Part shown: positions 1-9,616 of the stretch, in pieces
How the letters are laid out: the number at the start of each line of letters is the position of its first letter
How positions within the stretch are numbered: the first letter of the stretch is position 1
Source of the DNA: Ruminiclostridium sp.
Lineage (GTDB): Bacteria; Bacillota; Clostridia; DSM-8532
NCBI GenBank assembly: GCA_003535195.1
Contig: DOHN01000053.1
Coordinates: 2,154-15,862, forward strand
Length of the DNA stretch: 13,709 bases
Direction of reading: 5' to 3'
Program-made: the position numbers and the translations under genes
Notes under the pieces: generated by a model
Databases searched by the model: none
What the model was told of the DNA's origin: nothing
Seen by the model: the letters and a program-made list of their open reading frames with translations, nothing else

Positions 1-506
1 GGCGGCACCAGCTGCCGGCCGTTAATCATGATATAATCACCGGCATTTCGAATCTCACTGGTGGCTACAATTCTTTCATCATTAACGCAAAGAGCCTGGG
101 CATCAGTCGCCTTTAACTCATTGAGCAGCTCTTCGATATGCCGGTCCTCAATGGTTTTAAAGCCGCCGGGCTCAATGGCCACAACGATTCCCGTGCCCTT
201 AACCGTCTCCAAACCCGCCATTATCCGGGCTTCCAAAACAGACTTTTCCAGTGCGTTCAGCCGGTTCTGGTCGCCGGTCTGATCATTTTTAAAAGCATCG
301 ACTTCCTGCTGCAGCTCCTGGAGCCGGACCTTTAATTTATCATTATTGCTCTTTTCCATTAAAAGCTCGTCTATAATTTCACTGACGTTTTTCTTCTCAT
401 ACTGGGCCAAGACCTGGTTATATTTCACGCTTCTGAACTGCCACGCTACAATAATGCCCAGCACCAGGCAAACCATCGTGAGGGAAATTTCTTTAAAAGT
501 TTTCAC
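1..506 (-). CDS. DUF881 family membrane-anchored protein, second copy (3' end beyond the window)
   Basis: The reading frame opens at a GTG (504-506) preceded by GGAGGTGG with 7 nt spacing, and runs off the left edge with about 168 codons visible. Residues 7-22 form one membrane segment (SLTMVCLVLGIIVAW), followed by a charged coiled-coil-like stretch at about residues 24-80. The DUF881 core then begins: a GLETVKGTGIVV segment, a CVNDERIVATSEIRNAG stretch and an INGRQLVPP motif at the window edge. The family (YlxW/YlxX of Bacillus) is linked by gene neighbourhood to the division cluster near ftsA/ftsZ, but its biochemical role is not established. Its GTG overlaps the TGA of the upstream DUF881 gene (GTGA), so the two are probably translationally coupled. 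It is a diverged paralogue of that gene. Only the annotated start and the N-terminal two thirds can be judged here. Confidence 0.88.
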   Translation of the reverse strand, partial: MKTFKEISLTMVCLVLGIIVAWQFRSVKYNQVLAQYEKKNVSEIIDELLMEKSNNDKLKVRLQELQQEVDAFKNDQTGDQNRLNALEKSVLEARIMAGLETVKGTGIVVAIEPGGFKTIEDRHIEELLNELKATDAQALCVNDERIVATSEIRNAGDYIMINGRQLVP

Positions 507-1210
507 TGCCGTACCACCTCCAGGTCTTCAAACATTTTATCCAGCGATCTGTAGAGATGATATTTTTTTACCACTACTTGATCCTGCTTCTCAATATCAA
601 CTCGAATATCGGCCAGGCGCATGAATGCAACCTGGGCCATGGTTTCAATGGCTTCATAAAGAACATCGGGATCGCCGATGGCTTTTATTACATAGGGCGG
701 CGGATACCTGCTCTCATTGACTATGATGGTGGGGCCGGCACATACGGGCTTTGTCGAAAAAATCACCCGTTCGTCATTGATGGAAATGGCCTCTGCACCA
801 TAGGCTTTCAACTCGTCTAAAATAGCGTTTACATCGCTGTCATGAATGATATACTCCTCAATATCCATTTCACCCTTTGCCAGAGCATCCTCCATGGTAA
901 TCACAATTCCCCTGCCCGTAACGGTGGTCAGGCCAGCTCTGAGATACTCATAGTCACGTTCACCAAGGAGTTTATTCAAATTCTCATTGCCGATGTTGTC
1001 CCCCATATTATTTAAAAGCTGTTCACGTTCGGCCTCAACATTTGATATCTGCTCCAGAAGCTTTCTGTTTTCTTCCTTTGCAGCCTGAAGCTGCACGGTG
1101 AGTTCCTTGGCCGAAACTTCGGATTTGTTAATCACGCCTCTGAATTGAAGACTGATAATGATACCAAATAATATAAAGGCTATGAACATCACGCTGTGGT
1201 GGCCCTTCAT
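503..1210 (-). CDS. DUF881 family membrane-anchored protein, first copy
   Basis: A 235-residue protein with a single N-terminal membrane segment (about residues 7-23), a coiled coil (about 33-69, rich in Glu, Lys, Gln and Leu) and a C-terminal DUF881 domain (about 90-235). The domain shows the typical GLTTVTGRGIVITMED start, the INDERV motif (residues 144-149) and a proline-rich ESRYPPPYVI segment. The topology implies a cytoplasmic N terminus and an extracellular coiled coil and domain. DUF881 proteins often lie beside ftsQ, sbp or ftsZ, so a division or envelope role is inferred, not shown. The ATG follows a GAGAGGTAGG-type ribosome binding site. It lies 68 bp after ligA, and the next DUF881 gene begins inside its stop codon. 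No lipobox or catalytic motif is visible. Confidence 0.9.
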   Translation of the reverse strand: MKGHHSVMFIAFILFGIIISLQFRGVINKSEVSAKELTVQLQAAKEENRKLLEQISNVEAEREQLLNNMGDNIGNENLNKLLGERDYEYLRAGLTTVTGRGIVITMEDALAKGEMDIEEYIIHDSDVNAILDELKAYGAEAISINDERVIFSTKPVCAGPTIIVNESRYPPPYVIKAIGDPDVLYEAIETMAQVAFMRLADIRVDIEKQDQVVVKKYHLYRSLDKMFEDLEVVRQ

Positions 1211-1278
1211 CTGTACCTACCTCTCTAATACTCCTTCTATAAAAACGCCCCTATTCATTTCCGGATTTGATTCCGGTC

Positions 1279-4169
<2,891 letters not shown>

Positions 4170-4239
4170 TTACATTCCACTCCATTATTTACTGCAAATT
4201 TAATAATACACCAATTTGCGTGCAAATAATAGAGAAAAT

Positions 4240-4259
4240 TCCGGCAATGCTCTGCCGGA
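4240..4259 (-). terminator. Weak intrinsic terminator or attenuator after gpr
   Basis: Seven-base-pair stem TCCGGCA/TGCCGGA with a 6-nt loop, 6 bp downstream of the gpr stop on the minus strand. It is followed by AATTTTCTC, a poor U-tract. It may end part of the gpr transcript, so the amidase-ligA-DUF881 genes may be partly read through or have their own promoter. No clear promoter was found in the 95-bp gpr-amidase gap. Confidence 0.5.
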
Positions 4260-4264
4260 GCAGT

Positions 4265-5266
4265 TTATTGCAGGAACCGGTCCACATCCTCAGGTCCGAT
4301 ATTCTCATGAAGAGCCATATTGATGCCATTGGCCACAAGCTTTGAAAGGTACTCCACGGTTTCGTCGGTATCCTTTGGCGTGACCACAAGATTTCCGGAA
4401 TAGGGCTCTAAAAGCTCGATAATCATTCGGTATTTATCATCCCGGTCTATTTGTGACAGCGTTTTATAAAATTCGCTTCCCGGGCCCGCCTGTTCCATCA
4501 TGCTGTCCAAAATAAGATCCAGCGTGTCGCTGGCCATGGTGGCGGCATCGACAACCGTGGGAACGCCGATGGCAATAACCGGCACGCCAAGCGTTTCGCG
4601 GGTAAGAGCAGCCCGTTTATTTCCCACCCCCGACCCCGGAGCTATACCGGTATCGGCCAGCTGAATGGAGGCATTTACCCTGTTCATGCTGCGGGAGGCC
4701 AGTGCGTCTACCGCAATGACCAGCGCCGGTTTGACATTGTCTACGATACCCTTGACGATGTGACCGGTTTCAATGCCGGTTATGCCCAAGACGCCGGGTG
4801 ATATGGCACAAACCGGTCTTTCGGTGTCATCTACCTCTTTGGGAAGATATTCATAGATATGCCGCGTTACCAGCACGTATTGTGCGACCTTAGGTCCAAG
4901 GGCATCAGCGGTAACATTCCAGTTGCCCAGGCCTACCACCAAAACGGTATCCTTTTTATCCAGATGGACGAGCTGCTCCAGCTCACGGGCAAGCATCCTG
5001 CAGGATTTTTCATACAGGTCCCTGCTCCTCTCGCGAATTTTTGGAATATCCAGCGTAATATAGCTTCCCATGGGCTTGCCCACGGTTTGTTCACCCTGCG
5101 GCGACAAGACATGCACCCTTGTTATGGAAACCTCCTCATCCCCGTCGCGCTCGGCCCGGACACCGTCTCCAAAATCGCCAAGCGGAGCCCGGGTCTGAGC
5201 GCCGGCGCCAACAACGCGGGACTCGTCCGCCATATCGGTTCGTATGCTGCGTACCAATTTCTCCAT
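4265..5266 (-). CDS. gpr: Germination protease GPR (spore protease)
   Basis: GPR is made as an inactive zymogen in the forespore and degrades small acid-soluble spore proteins during germination. The 333-residue product carries the family hallmark VGLGNWNVTADALGPKV. Asp121 and Asp187 (IAVDALASR) are 66 residues apart, the same spacing as the essential Asp127 and Asp193 of the Bacillus megaterium enzyme. The N terminus MEKLVRSIRTDMADES resembles the B. megaterium autoprocessing site (RTD followed by LAVE), so cleavage after Asp11 is predicted, leaving a short propeptide. Also family-typical are SPGVLGITGIET (156-167) and GSGVGNKRAALTRETLGVPVIA (start about 211). GGAGGG lies 6 nt before the ATG. 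It is transcribed divergently from rpsT, as in Bacillus. A candidate forespore-type promoter lies upstream. Confidence 0.97.
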   Translation of the reverse strand: MEKLVRSIRTDMADESRVVGAGAQTRAPLGDFGDGVRAERDGDEEVSITRVHVLSPQGEQTVGKPMGSYITLDIPKIRERSRDLYEKSCRMLARELEQLVHLDKKDTVLVVGLGNWNVTADALGPKVAQYVLVTRHIYEYLPKEVDDTERPVCAISPGVLGITGIETGHIVKGIVDNVKPALVIAVDALASRSMNRVNASIQLADTGIAPGSGVGNKRAALTRETLGVPVIAIGVPTVVDAATMASDTLDLILDSMMEQAGPGSEFYKTLSQIDRDDKYRMIIELLEPYSGNLVVTPKDTDETVEYLSKLVANGINMALHENIGPEDVDRFLQ

Positions 5267-5323
5267 TACCAGCCCTCCATCTGCTTATAGTTGTGTGCAA
5301 AATTCTCTATTTTTAATTTATTT

Positions 5324-5353
5324 TGTAATGCATCAGTAGTTTTATTATCTTCA
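5324..5353 (-). promoter_or_regulatory. Candidate sigma-G/F-type promoter of gpr
   Basis: On the minus strand, TGAAGA (5348-5353) is followed after 17 bp by CATTACA (5324-5330). This resembles the sigma-G pattern (about TGNATA, 17-18 bp, CATNNTA) with one mismatch in each element. It would place the transcript start about 50 bp before the gpr start codon. gpr is forespore-expressed in Bacillus, which is why this was searched for; the match is only moderate. Confidence 0.35.
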
Positions 5354-5401
5354 AAAACTCCGTTTTCATTCCGGACGCCAAAAACAGAGCCTTTCCTTAA
5401 A

Positions 5402-5416
5402 ATATCATTATGATAT
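5402..5416. promoter_or_regulatory. Perfect 7-1-7 inverted repeat in the gpr-rpsT intergenic region
   Basis: ATATCAT-T-ATGATAT is a perfect 15-bp palindrome with a single central base, the geometry of Fur/PerR-family operators, although the bases are not a convincing match to either consensus. It lies about 54 bp upstream of the rpsT -35 element and about 50 bp upstream of the candidate gpr promoter. The flanking region is AT-rich, so chance occurrence is possible. Confidence 0.35.
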
Positions 5417-5448
5417 ACCAAAAAAATTCAAAACAAAGATCCAATTTC

Positions 5449-5470
5449 AGAAGTTTCTGCATAAACTTCT
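5449..5470. promoter_or_regulatory. Perfect 8-bp-arm inverted repeat touching the rpsT -35 box
   Basis: AGAAGTTT (5449-5456) and AAACTTCT (5463-5470) flank the 6-bp spacer CTGCAT. The right arm's last base is the first base of the rpsT -35 hexamer, so a bound protein there could influence the promoter. A further AAACTTC half-site lies in the promoter spacer region (about 5482-5488). No known regulator is assigned. Confidence 0.4.
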
Positions 5471-5498
5471 TGCAAAGGCAAAAACTTCGTGTTAATAT
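5470..5498 (+). promoter_or_regulatory. Sigma-A promoter of rpsT
   Basis: TTGCAA (-35, 5470-5475), a 17-bp spacer, and TAATAT (-10, 5493-5498) make a near-consensus housekeeping promoter. The predicted start is near 5505, giving a leader of about 30 nt before the rpsT start codon. A strong constitutive promoter fits a ribosomal protein gene. Confidence 0.8.
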
Positions 5499-5536
5499 AT
5501 TTTGTGTTGCACGAAATCTATAGGAGGTGAATGTAC

Positions 5537-5803
5537 ATGCCAAATATTAAGTCGGCAGTAAAGAGAGTAAAAACCAACGAAGCAAAAAACATGCAAAACC
5601 GCGCAAAGAAGTCGGAACTTAAAACCATTCTTCGCAGCTATCGCGAGGCCGTTGCCGAAAAGGCTCCCGAAACTCAGGATATGCTGAAAGTAGCAGTGAG
5701 GAAAATAGATCAGGCTGCTGCAAAGAATCTTCTTCATAAAAATGCCGCCTCCAGAAAGAAATCGCAGCTTCAGAAGGCGCTTAACACAATTTCAGCGAAA
5801 TAA
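5537..5803 (+). CDS. rpsT: 30S ribosomal protein S20
   Basis: An 88-residue, very basic protein that binds 16S rRNA at the base of the small subunit. The N terminus MPNIKSAVKRVKTNEAKN and the C-terminal KNAASRKKSQLQKALN are typical of S20, and its length is normal. An upstream in-frame ATG at 5531 was rejected because AGGAGG (5522-5527) lies only 3 nt from it but 9 nt from the ATG at 5537, which also gives the conserved MPNIKSA start. It is the only plus-strand gene here, with its own sigma-A promoter and terminator. Divergence from gpr is a conserved arrangement in Firmicutes. No sign of an autoregulatory leader structure was seen in the short 5' untranslated region. Confidence 0.98.
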   Translation: MPNIKSAVKRVKTNEAKNMQNRAKKSELKTILRSYREAVAEKAPETQDMLKVAVRKIDQAAAKNLLHKNAASRKKSQLQKALNTISAK

Positions 5804-5834
5804 GGATCCCGCCCCGGTTCATGCATTTTAAGAT

Positions 5835-5860
5835 AAAACGTACCTATGGTACGTTTTTTT
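5835..5860 (+). terminator. Intrinsic terminator of rpsT
   Basis: A 10-bp stem AAAACGTACC/GGTACGTTTT around a 3-nt TAT loop, ending in a run of seven T residues on the plus strand, 31 bp after the rpsT stop. The stem and T-run form a clear rho-independent terminator. Confidence 0.88.
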
Positions 5861-5902
5861 GTTATGCTTTTTTGCCTCTCCCCTATTTCCTTTCGGCAAT
5901 TC

Positions 5903-5930
5903 TAAAAAGCCCGGCTTTTCCGGCCGGGCT
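5903..5930 (-). terminator. Intrinsic terminator of the spoIIIA operon
   Basis: GC-rich 8-bp stem (AGCCCGGC/GCCGGGCT) with a 7-nt loop; in the minus direction it is followed by TTTTTAGA. It lies about 87 bp beyond the spoIIIAH stop and faces the rpsT terminator, so the convergent transcripts end within about 100 bp of each other. The 5931-6017 stretch between it and spoIIIAH holds nothing recognisable. Confidence 0.85.
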
Positions 5931-6017
5931 CTAAGAGACAGAGGCTTTTAGGATACTTCGAATCGTCATTTAGTGCCGTGAGCGATATTAAAGTGTGTGA
6001 GCAGAGTAGGATTGCGG

Positions 6018-6608
6018 CTAATTGACATTTTTTACAGTGATATTTTCCATGTCGACATCGGCATGGCGAACCACAATATCGCTGATTTGAGCCACTTCTT
6101 TTTCTGAAAGGCTGGCCGCTTTTACTACGACATCAATATTCCCCGTATCGCTCATATAGGCCAGTGCATCTTCAAAGCCTCTTTGTTTGATGAGCGTTTC
6201 AATGGTGGTTTCAGCTTCACTTCTTTTAATGACTGCCATCAATTGGGTTTGGACCTCCTCCGAGGTCAGGATGGATGACGCTTCAACTTCTCCGCTGATC
6301 CCCTGGGCCATGTTCTGAAGTTCTTCCTTTTCCTTGCTTCTGCTCTTATCCCTTTGCATACGTGCTTCTGCAAAATAGCCGGAAGCCTGCTGGTCCCCCG
6401 CAGCGGCTGCGTCGGCCGCATCCGGCAAATCGCCGTCCACATAGACTGCAGCTCCGGGAATGTTTTCCAAATTGGTTTTCTCAGATTGAATCAGGCCGTC
6501 CAGATTCTCTCTTGACGATTCTCCGACACCGCCATAGTTATACTGCAGTATACCTACCGTAATAATCACCAGCACAAGCCCGAGTACGATGATTTGCTTT
6601 CTTTTCAT
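6018..6608 (-). CDS. spoIIIAH: Stage III sporulation protein SpoIIIAH
   Basis: The mother-cell protein whose extracellular domain meets forespore SpoIIQ to join the two membranes of the engulfed forespore. The 196-residue product has one N-terminal membrane segment (about 6-22), a low-complexity Ala/Asp-rich linker (about 50-80), a charged helix (about 83-130) and a C-terminal YscJ/FliF-like ring-building domain (about 113-196) ending IVVRHADVDMENITVKNVN. GGAGGT lies 6 nt before the ATG. It is the last operon gene, separated from spoIIIAG by 133 bp, the largest gap in the operon, which contains a small hairpin. Length and domain order fit the family. Confidence 0.95.
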   Translation of the reverse strand: MKRKQIIVLGLVLVIITVGILQYNYGGVGESSRENLDGLIQSEKTNLENIPGAAVYVDGDLPDAADAAAAGDQQASGYFAEARMQRDKSRSKEKEELQNMAQGISGEVEASSILTSEEVQTQLMAVIKRSEAETTIETLIKQRGFEDALAYMSDTGNIDVVVKAASLSEKEVAQISDIVVRHADVDMENITVKNVN

Positions 6609-6680
6609 ACTTCTACCTCCACCAATCGGTTATTCTGCAAATGCCTGCAAAAGACCCTTTTTAAGCTTGGAATCTCTATT

Positions 6681-6704
6681 TATAGGGGCAAGCAGCTCCC
6701 TATA
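6681..6704 (-). other. Small hairpin in the spoIIIAG-spoIIIAH gap
   Basis: A 7-bp perfect stem (TATAGGG/CCCTATA) with a 10-nt loop, about 72 bp before the spoIIIAH start. There is no T-run, so it is not a clear terminator. It could be an RNA processing or stability element that adjusts SpoIIIAH relative to the other operon products. No promoter was identified in the gap. Confidence 0.4.
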
Positions 6705-6741
6705 TTCTTCTTATCTATAAAATTATATTGAATATAGCCCC

Positions 6742-7341
6742 CTATTTATGCTTCAATATCTGAACCCGGTGCTCGGGAATTCCAAGCAGCGTACAGACGG
6801 CGGTATTCAGCTGCTCCTTTATGAGCAGGTCATTGGCGCCTTCCGCCACCACCACAACCCCTTTTATCTGGGGAACAATAATTTTTAATATCACCGGCGT
6901 ATCGTCTCCGGAAAGTGCCAGCTCACGGGTTTCGCTGATTTCCGAAGAAGTTCCGTTTGAGCTCTGATCATTGCGTGTATCCTGCTCGTTATTGTAAGCG
7001 GGGATCTGTTCACTGCTGGAATCCGCATAGATCATAACCTTTACCTGGCCGGCCCCTTCCACCTGGGATAAAAGCCCCGCAAGTCTTTCTTCCATGTCCG
7101 CAATAATCTCCTGCCCTTCCCAGGGCTGTCCCGGCAAGCCGCCTGGCTGGCCTGTATCCGAAAGGCTGCTGGTTTCGTTCATGGTGCCGGCGTTATCTTT
7201 AGAGTCAATTAAAAAGCTTCCTGCCAGAATAATGACCACGCCGAGAATAACAATGACCACCAGGCTTTCAAAAGCAGAAAGACTTTTCTTTCCTTTCTCC
7301 TGTTTCTTGTTGACAAAAAAGCCTGCAATATTTTTAAACAT
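6742..7341 (-). CDS. spoIIIAG: Stage III sporulation protein SpoIIIAG
   Basis: Forms a large multimeric ring in the mother-cell membrane as part of the SpoIIIA-SpoIIQ channel. The 199-residue product has a basic cytoplasmic N terminus, one membrane segment (about 25-46), a Gly/Pro-rich linker (about 54-78) and a secretin-like ring-building domain. The domain is interrupted by a polar insertion (about 112-145, rich in Ser, Asn and Asp) that matches the beta-rich insertion known for SpoIIIAG. It ends VCTLLGIPEHRVQILKHK. The ATG at 7339-7341 was chosen because GGAGGTGG lies at ideal spacing; an upstream in-frame TTG at 7374 has no such site and would add 11 poorly fitting residues. The gene overlaps the end of spoIIIAF by 8 bp, suggesting coupling. 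Confidence 0.95.
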   Translation of the reverse strand: MFKNIAGFFVNKKQEKGKKSLSAFESLVVIVILGVVIILAGSFLIDSKDNAGTMNETSSLSDTGQPGGLPGQPWEGQEIIADMEERLAGLLSQVEGAGQVKVMIYADSSSEQIPAYNNEQDTRNDQSSNGTSSEISETRELALSGDDTPVILKIIVPQIKGVVVVAEGANDLLIKEQLNTAVCTLLGIPEHRVQILKHK

Positions 7342-7903
7342 CCTTTCCACCTCCGGTAAAAAGACTACTGTCAATAAAAACCTTATCCTCTTCCAATGAA
7401 AACACCTGTGATAACTCGCTCCTTATTCTGCCAACGGTCTCCTTTTTCAGAGTTTTCTCACGGTTTTCCCCTGCTGGTTCCAGCGTAAGATACAAAGCCC
7501 TGAGCATTCCGTAATTCTCATCCTCCGCATTTTCATACAGCACGGCATCGGCTGCCCTAACCATAAATTCACCCTCTCCCAGGAAGCGGCTTTTAATATC
7601 AGAAATCAGTGATTGCCTGTAAATCTCCAGCATCTGTTCCGAGTTCTCCCGCTCCAGACTTTTAATTCTTTTTTGAAGCTCCCCCTCCGAAAGCTTCATA
7701 TACTCATTCCAGGCCAGGCTCTCAAACTTATAATCGCCTTTTAAAAAATTCAGAACCGGCATGGCAATAATCACTGTAACAGCCAGTCCGCAAACCAGGC
7801 GCACATATTTGTTGAGGCTGCCCTGGGGTGCAAACTTTTCAATGATGGTACATAGGAGGGTCACGGAAACAAGGGTTATAATCCAAGTTTTGAGTAGTTC
7901 CAT
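7334..7903 (-). CDS. spoIIIAF: Stage III sporulation protein SpoIIIAF
   Basis: A membrane component of the mother-cell side of the feeding channel; required for SpoIIIA function in Bacillus. The 189-residue product has two N-terminal membrane helices (about 5-22 and 34-54), a coiled-coil-prone segment (about 66-96) and a C-terminal soluble domain with the alternating strands and helices of a ring-building fold (about 105-185). AGGAGGAG, whose first bases are part of the spoIIIAE stop region, lies before the ATG, and the intergenic gap to spoIIIAE is 9 bp. The C terminus overlaps the spoIIIAG start by 8 bp, so AE, AF and AG are tightly packed. Identified by order and architecture together; sequence conservation of AF is low in the family. 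Confidence 0.93.
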   Translation of the reverse strand: MELLKTWIITLVSVTLLCTIIEKFAPQGSLNKYVRLVCGLAVTVIIAMPVLNFLKGDYKFESLAWNEYMKLSEGELQKRIKSLERENSEQMLEIYRQSLISDIKSRFLGEGEFMVRAADAVLYENAEDENYGMLRALYLTLEPAGENREKTLKKETVGRIRSELSQVFSLEEDKVFIDSSLFTGGGKDV

Positions 7904-7912
7904 AGGCTCCTC

Positions 7913-9103
7913 CTAGCTCATTAATCCGCTTGAACTCATCAGCGTACCCGTCAGCAGAACAAGCACAAATAGCGCTGCCCCCAAAATCCCTATGATGACG
8001 GAAAGGCAGCCTGCCACATCCTCCAGCGCATCACTGATGCATTCGTCGCATATGGGCGACCCAAATGCGGCTGCCAGTCTGAAAGACAGCATGATAATGA
8101 ACACTTTTATAAAAGGGTGGATAACAACCAGCCCCAGGCCGATCACCGTTAAGATCCCCGCCGCATTCCTCACTGCCGAGGTACACAGAAGGATTGTCTC
8201 GGCTGCTTCGGACATATACTTGCCGGCCACGGGTACAAAGGTAACAATGGCAAATTTCGTCGTTTTCAGGGTCGCCGCATCTACTGAGGAGCTGGCTAAT
8301 TTCTGGATGGTCACCAGAAGGGAAAATACTAAGGTAAGCGCCCCCGTGAGCCAGACTGTGCAGCTCTTTAAAAGCTTTGCTAAGGTTTTTAATTTAAACC
8401 GATCAGAAATGCTGTCAACTAAAAAGAGGATCCCGGCCATAATGGCCAAGGGCAGAAGAACGGTTTTCAATAGCTGACAGGCCATATTGACGCCAATGAG
8501 CATAACAGGCTGAATTGCCGTAACCGATACAATTTTCCCGCTGGCAGCCATCATTGCAGTCAAAGCAGGCATTGCGACCGACGCAACATGCTGCATAGAC
8601 TCAATGCTTGTCCGTACGACACTGACAATACTGCCAAAACTCACCGCAGCGATTACAACGATAATGCCGTTTATGCCCAGCTTTGCCGCTTCATTGGGTA
8701 TTCCTCTTTCCAGCGGCTGCATGGCGCGTATAACAGCGCCCAGCAGCATGACGGCATACATTTCCAGAATAAGTACCAGATTCGACTTTATTTCCTTGCC
8801 AAGGAGCGAAAGCAATATTTTTGGGAGGCCTTTGAGATTTTCCAGAGGCTTGCCCTTTAGCGCATTGGATAAAAGATCTTCGGAGCTGAAATTATAGGCC
8901 TTGGATATGGAAGTTTCTTTAAAAGCCTTATCTACCGCTTCTTTTACCGAATCCATTTCCCTGCTCTCAAGGTTTTTTTCGATAATACCCGAATCCATCC
9001 GGGTTTGAGGCCATTCATTTTCGGTACAAAATGCGTCATGCGGGAAACAAAACGCAAGAAAAAAAGAGATTGCAGCCAGCGCTATTTTTTTGTATATTCC
9101 CAT
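7913..9103 (-). CDS. spoIIIAE: Stage III sporulation protein SpoIIIAE
   Basis: The polytopic core membrane protein of the SpoIIIA complex, resembling a transporter subunit. The 396-residue product starts with a likely cleaved signal peptide (basic MGIYKK, hydrophobic 7-20, possible cleavage after Cys26), then a soluble region (about 27-105) and multiple membrane segments between about 107 and 390. Two of these hydrophobic stretches are long and probably re-entrant or paired. The length is typical. Upstream spacing is 72 bp to spoIIIAD. The start context is weak: GAGAAAAGG abuts the ATG and GGAAGG is about 14 nt away, but no alternative in-frame start lies in the upstream region and the signal peptide begins properly here. 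It is followed by spoIIIAF after 9 bp. Confidence 0.96.
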   Translation of the reverse strand: MGIYKKIALAAISFFLAFCFPHDAFCTENEWPQTRMDSGIIEKNLESREMDSVKEAVDKAFKETSISKAYNFSSEDLLSNALKGKPLENLKGLPKILLSLLGKEIKSNLVLILEMYAVMLLGAVIRAMQPLERGIPNEAAKLGINGIIVVIAAVSFGSIVSVVRTSIESMQHVASVAMPALTAMMAASGKIVSVTAIQPVMLIGVNMACQLLKTVLLPLAIMAGILFLVDSISDRFKLKTLAKLLKSCTVWLTGALTLVFSLLVTIQKLASSSVDAATLKTTKFAIVTFVPVAGKYMSEAAETILLCTSAVRNAAGILTVIGLGLVVIHPFIKVFIIMLSFRLAAAFGSPICDECISDALEDVAGCLSVIIGILGAALFVLVLLTGTLMSSSGLMS

Positions 9104-9175
9104 CCTTTTCTCACGCCTTCCAAGCTTCGGTATTTCTTAAAGCGAATTCTCTCGCTGCAGCCTTTATAAAGCTTC

Positions 9176-9565
9176 CTATATGATGGTGGATATAATCTTG
9201 ATCAATGATGTTGCAATGGGCAGGGCCACTACAAGCATCATGATTTTACCGACGGTCTCAATCTTTGCCGCAATGGCATTTTGTCCCACATCCCTGCAGA
9301 CATCCACTGAAAATTGCGTAATGTATGCCATACCCGTTACCTTCAGGACAGGGACCAAAAGCTTTGCATCAATGCCCGACTGATTGATGGTTTCTTCGAT
9401 GACTTCAATAATCGCGCCCGCTTTGCTGAAGGCGACCATCAATGCCATAACCCCGAAGGCCACGCCCAGAAGCATGCCCTGTTCCGGTTTTTTATCCGAT
9501 ATCACTACCGCAAAGATGGCCGCCACTAAGCCAATTGCCGCAATGCGAATAAGCTCTGCCTCCAT
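9176..9565 (-). CDS. spoIIIAD: Stage III sporulation protein SpoIIIAD
   Basis: A small polytopic membrane protein of the SpoIIIA channel. The 129-residue product has about four hydrophobic segments (about 4-22, 30-52, 66-86 and 103-128), with the conserved cytoplasmic-facing stretch LKVTGMAYITQFSVDVCRD between the last two. This matches the AC/AD family, of which SpoIIIAC resembles a shorter version. AAGGGG lies 5 nt before the ATG and follows a GAGG. Spacing is 51 bp to spoIIIAC and 72 bp to spoIIIAE. A short hairpin (agcga/tcgct, 9141-9156) sits in the latter gap but lacks a T-run. Confidence 0.95.
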   Translation of the reverse strand: MEAELIRIAAIGLVAAIFAVVISDKKPEQGMLLGVAFGVMALMVAFSKAGAIIEVIEETINQSGIDAKLLVPVLKVTGMAYITQFSVDVCRDVGQNAIAAKIETVGKIMMLVVALPIATSLIKIISTII

Positions 9566-9616
9566 ACTACCCCTTACCTCTTTTGCCCGGTAATCTATAA
9601 TTTATTGATAAAATAC

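Noticed and set aside
557..820. Plus-strand frame opposite the DUF881 gene
   Set aside because: Antisense shadow with no ribosome binding site and no recognisable domain.
4189..4389. Open reading frame on the minus strand within the end of gpr
   Set aside because: It lies in a different frame over the gpr 3' end and intergenic hairpin, has no family features, and gpr is complete there.
7342..7374. Earlier TTG start for spoIIIAG
   Set aside because: No ribosome binding site; the ATG at 7339-7341 has an ideal GGAGGTGG and fits the family N terminus.
9141..9156. Short hairpin (AGCGA/TCGCT) between spoIIIAD and spoIIIAE
   Set aside because: Only a 5-bp stem, and the minus-strand follow-on is TTTAAG rather than a T-run; within chance expectation.
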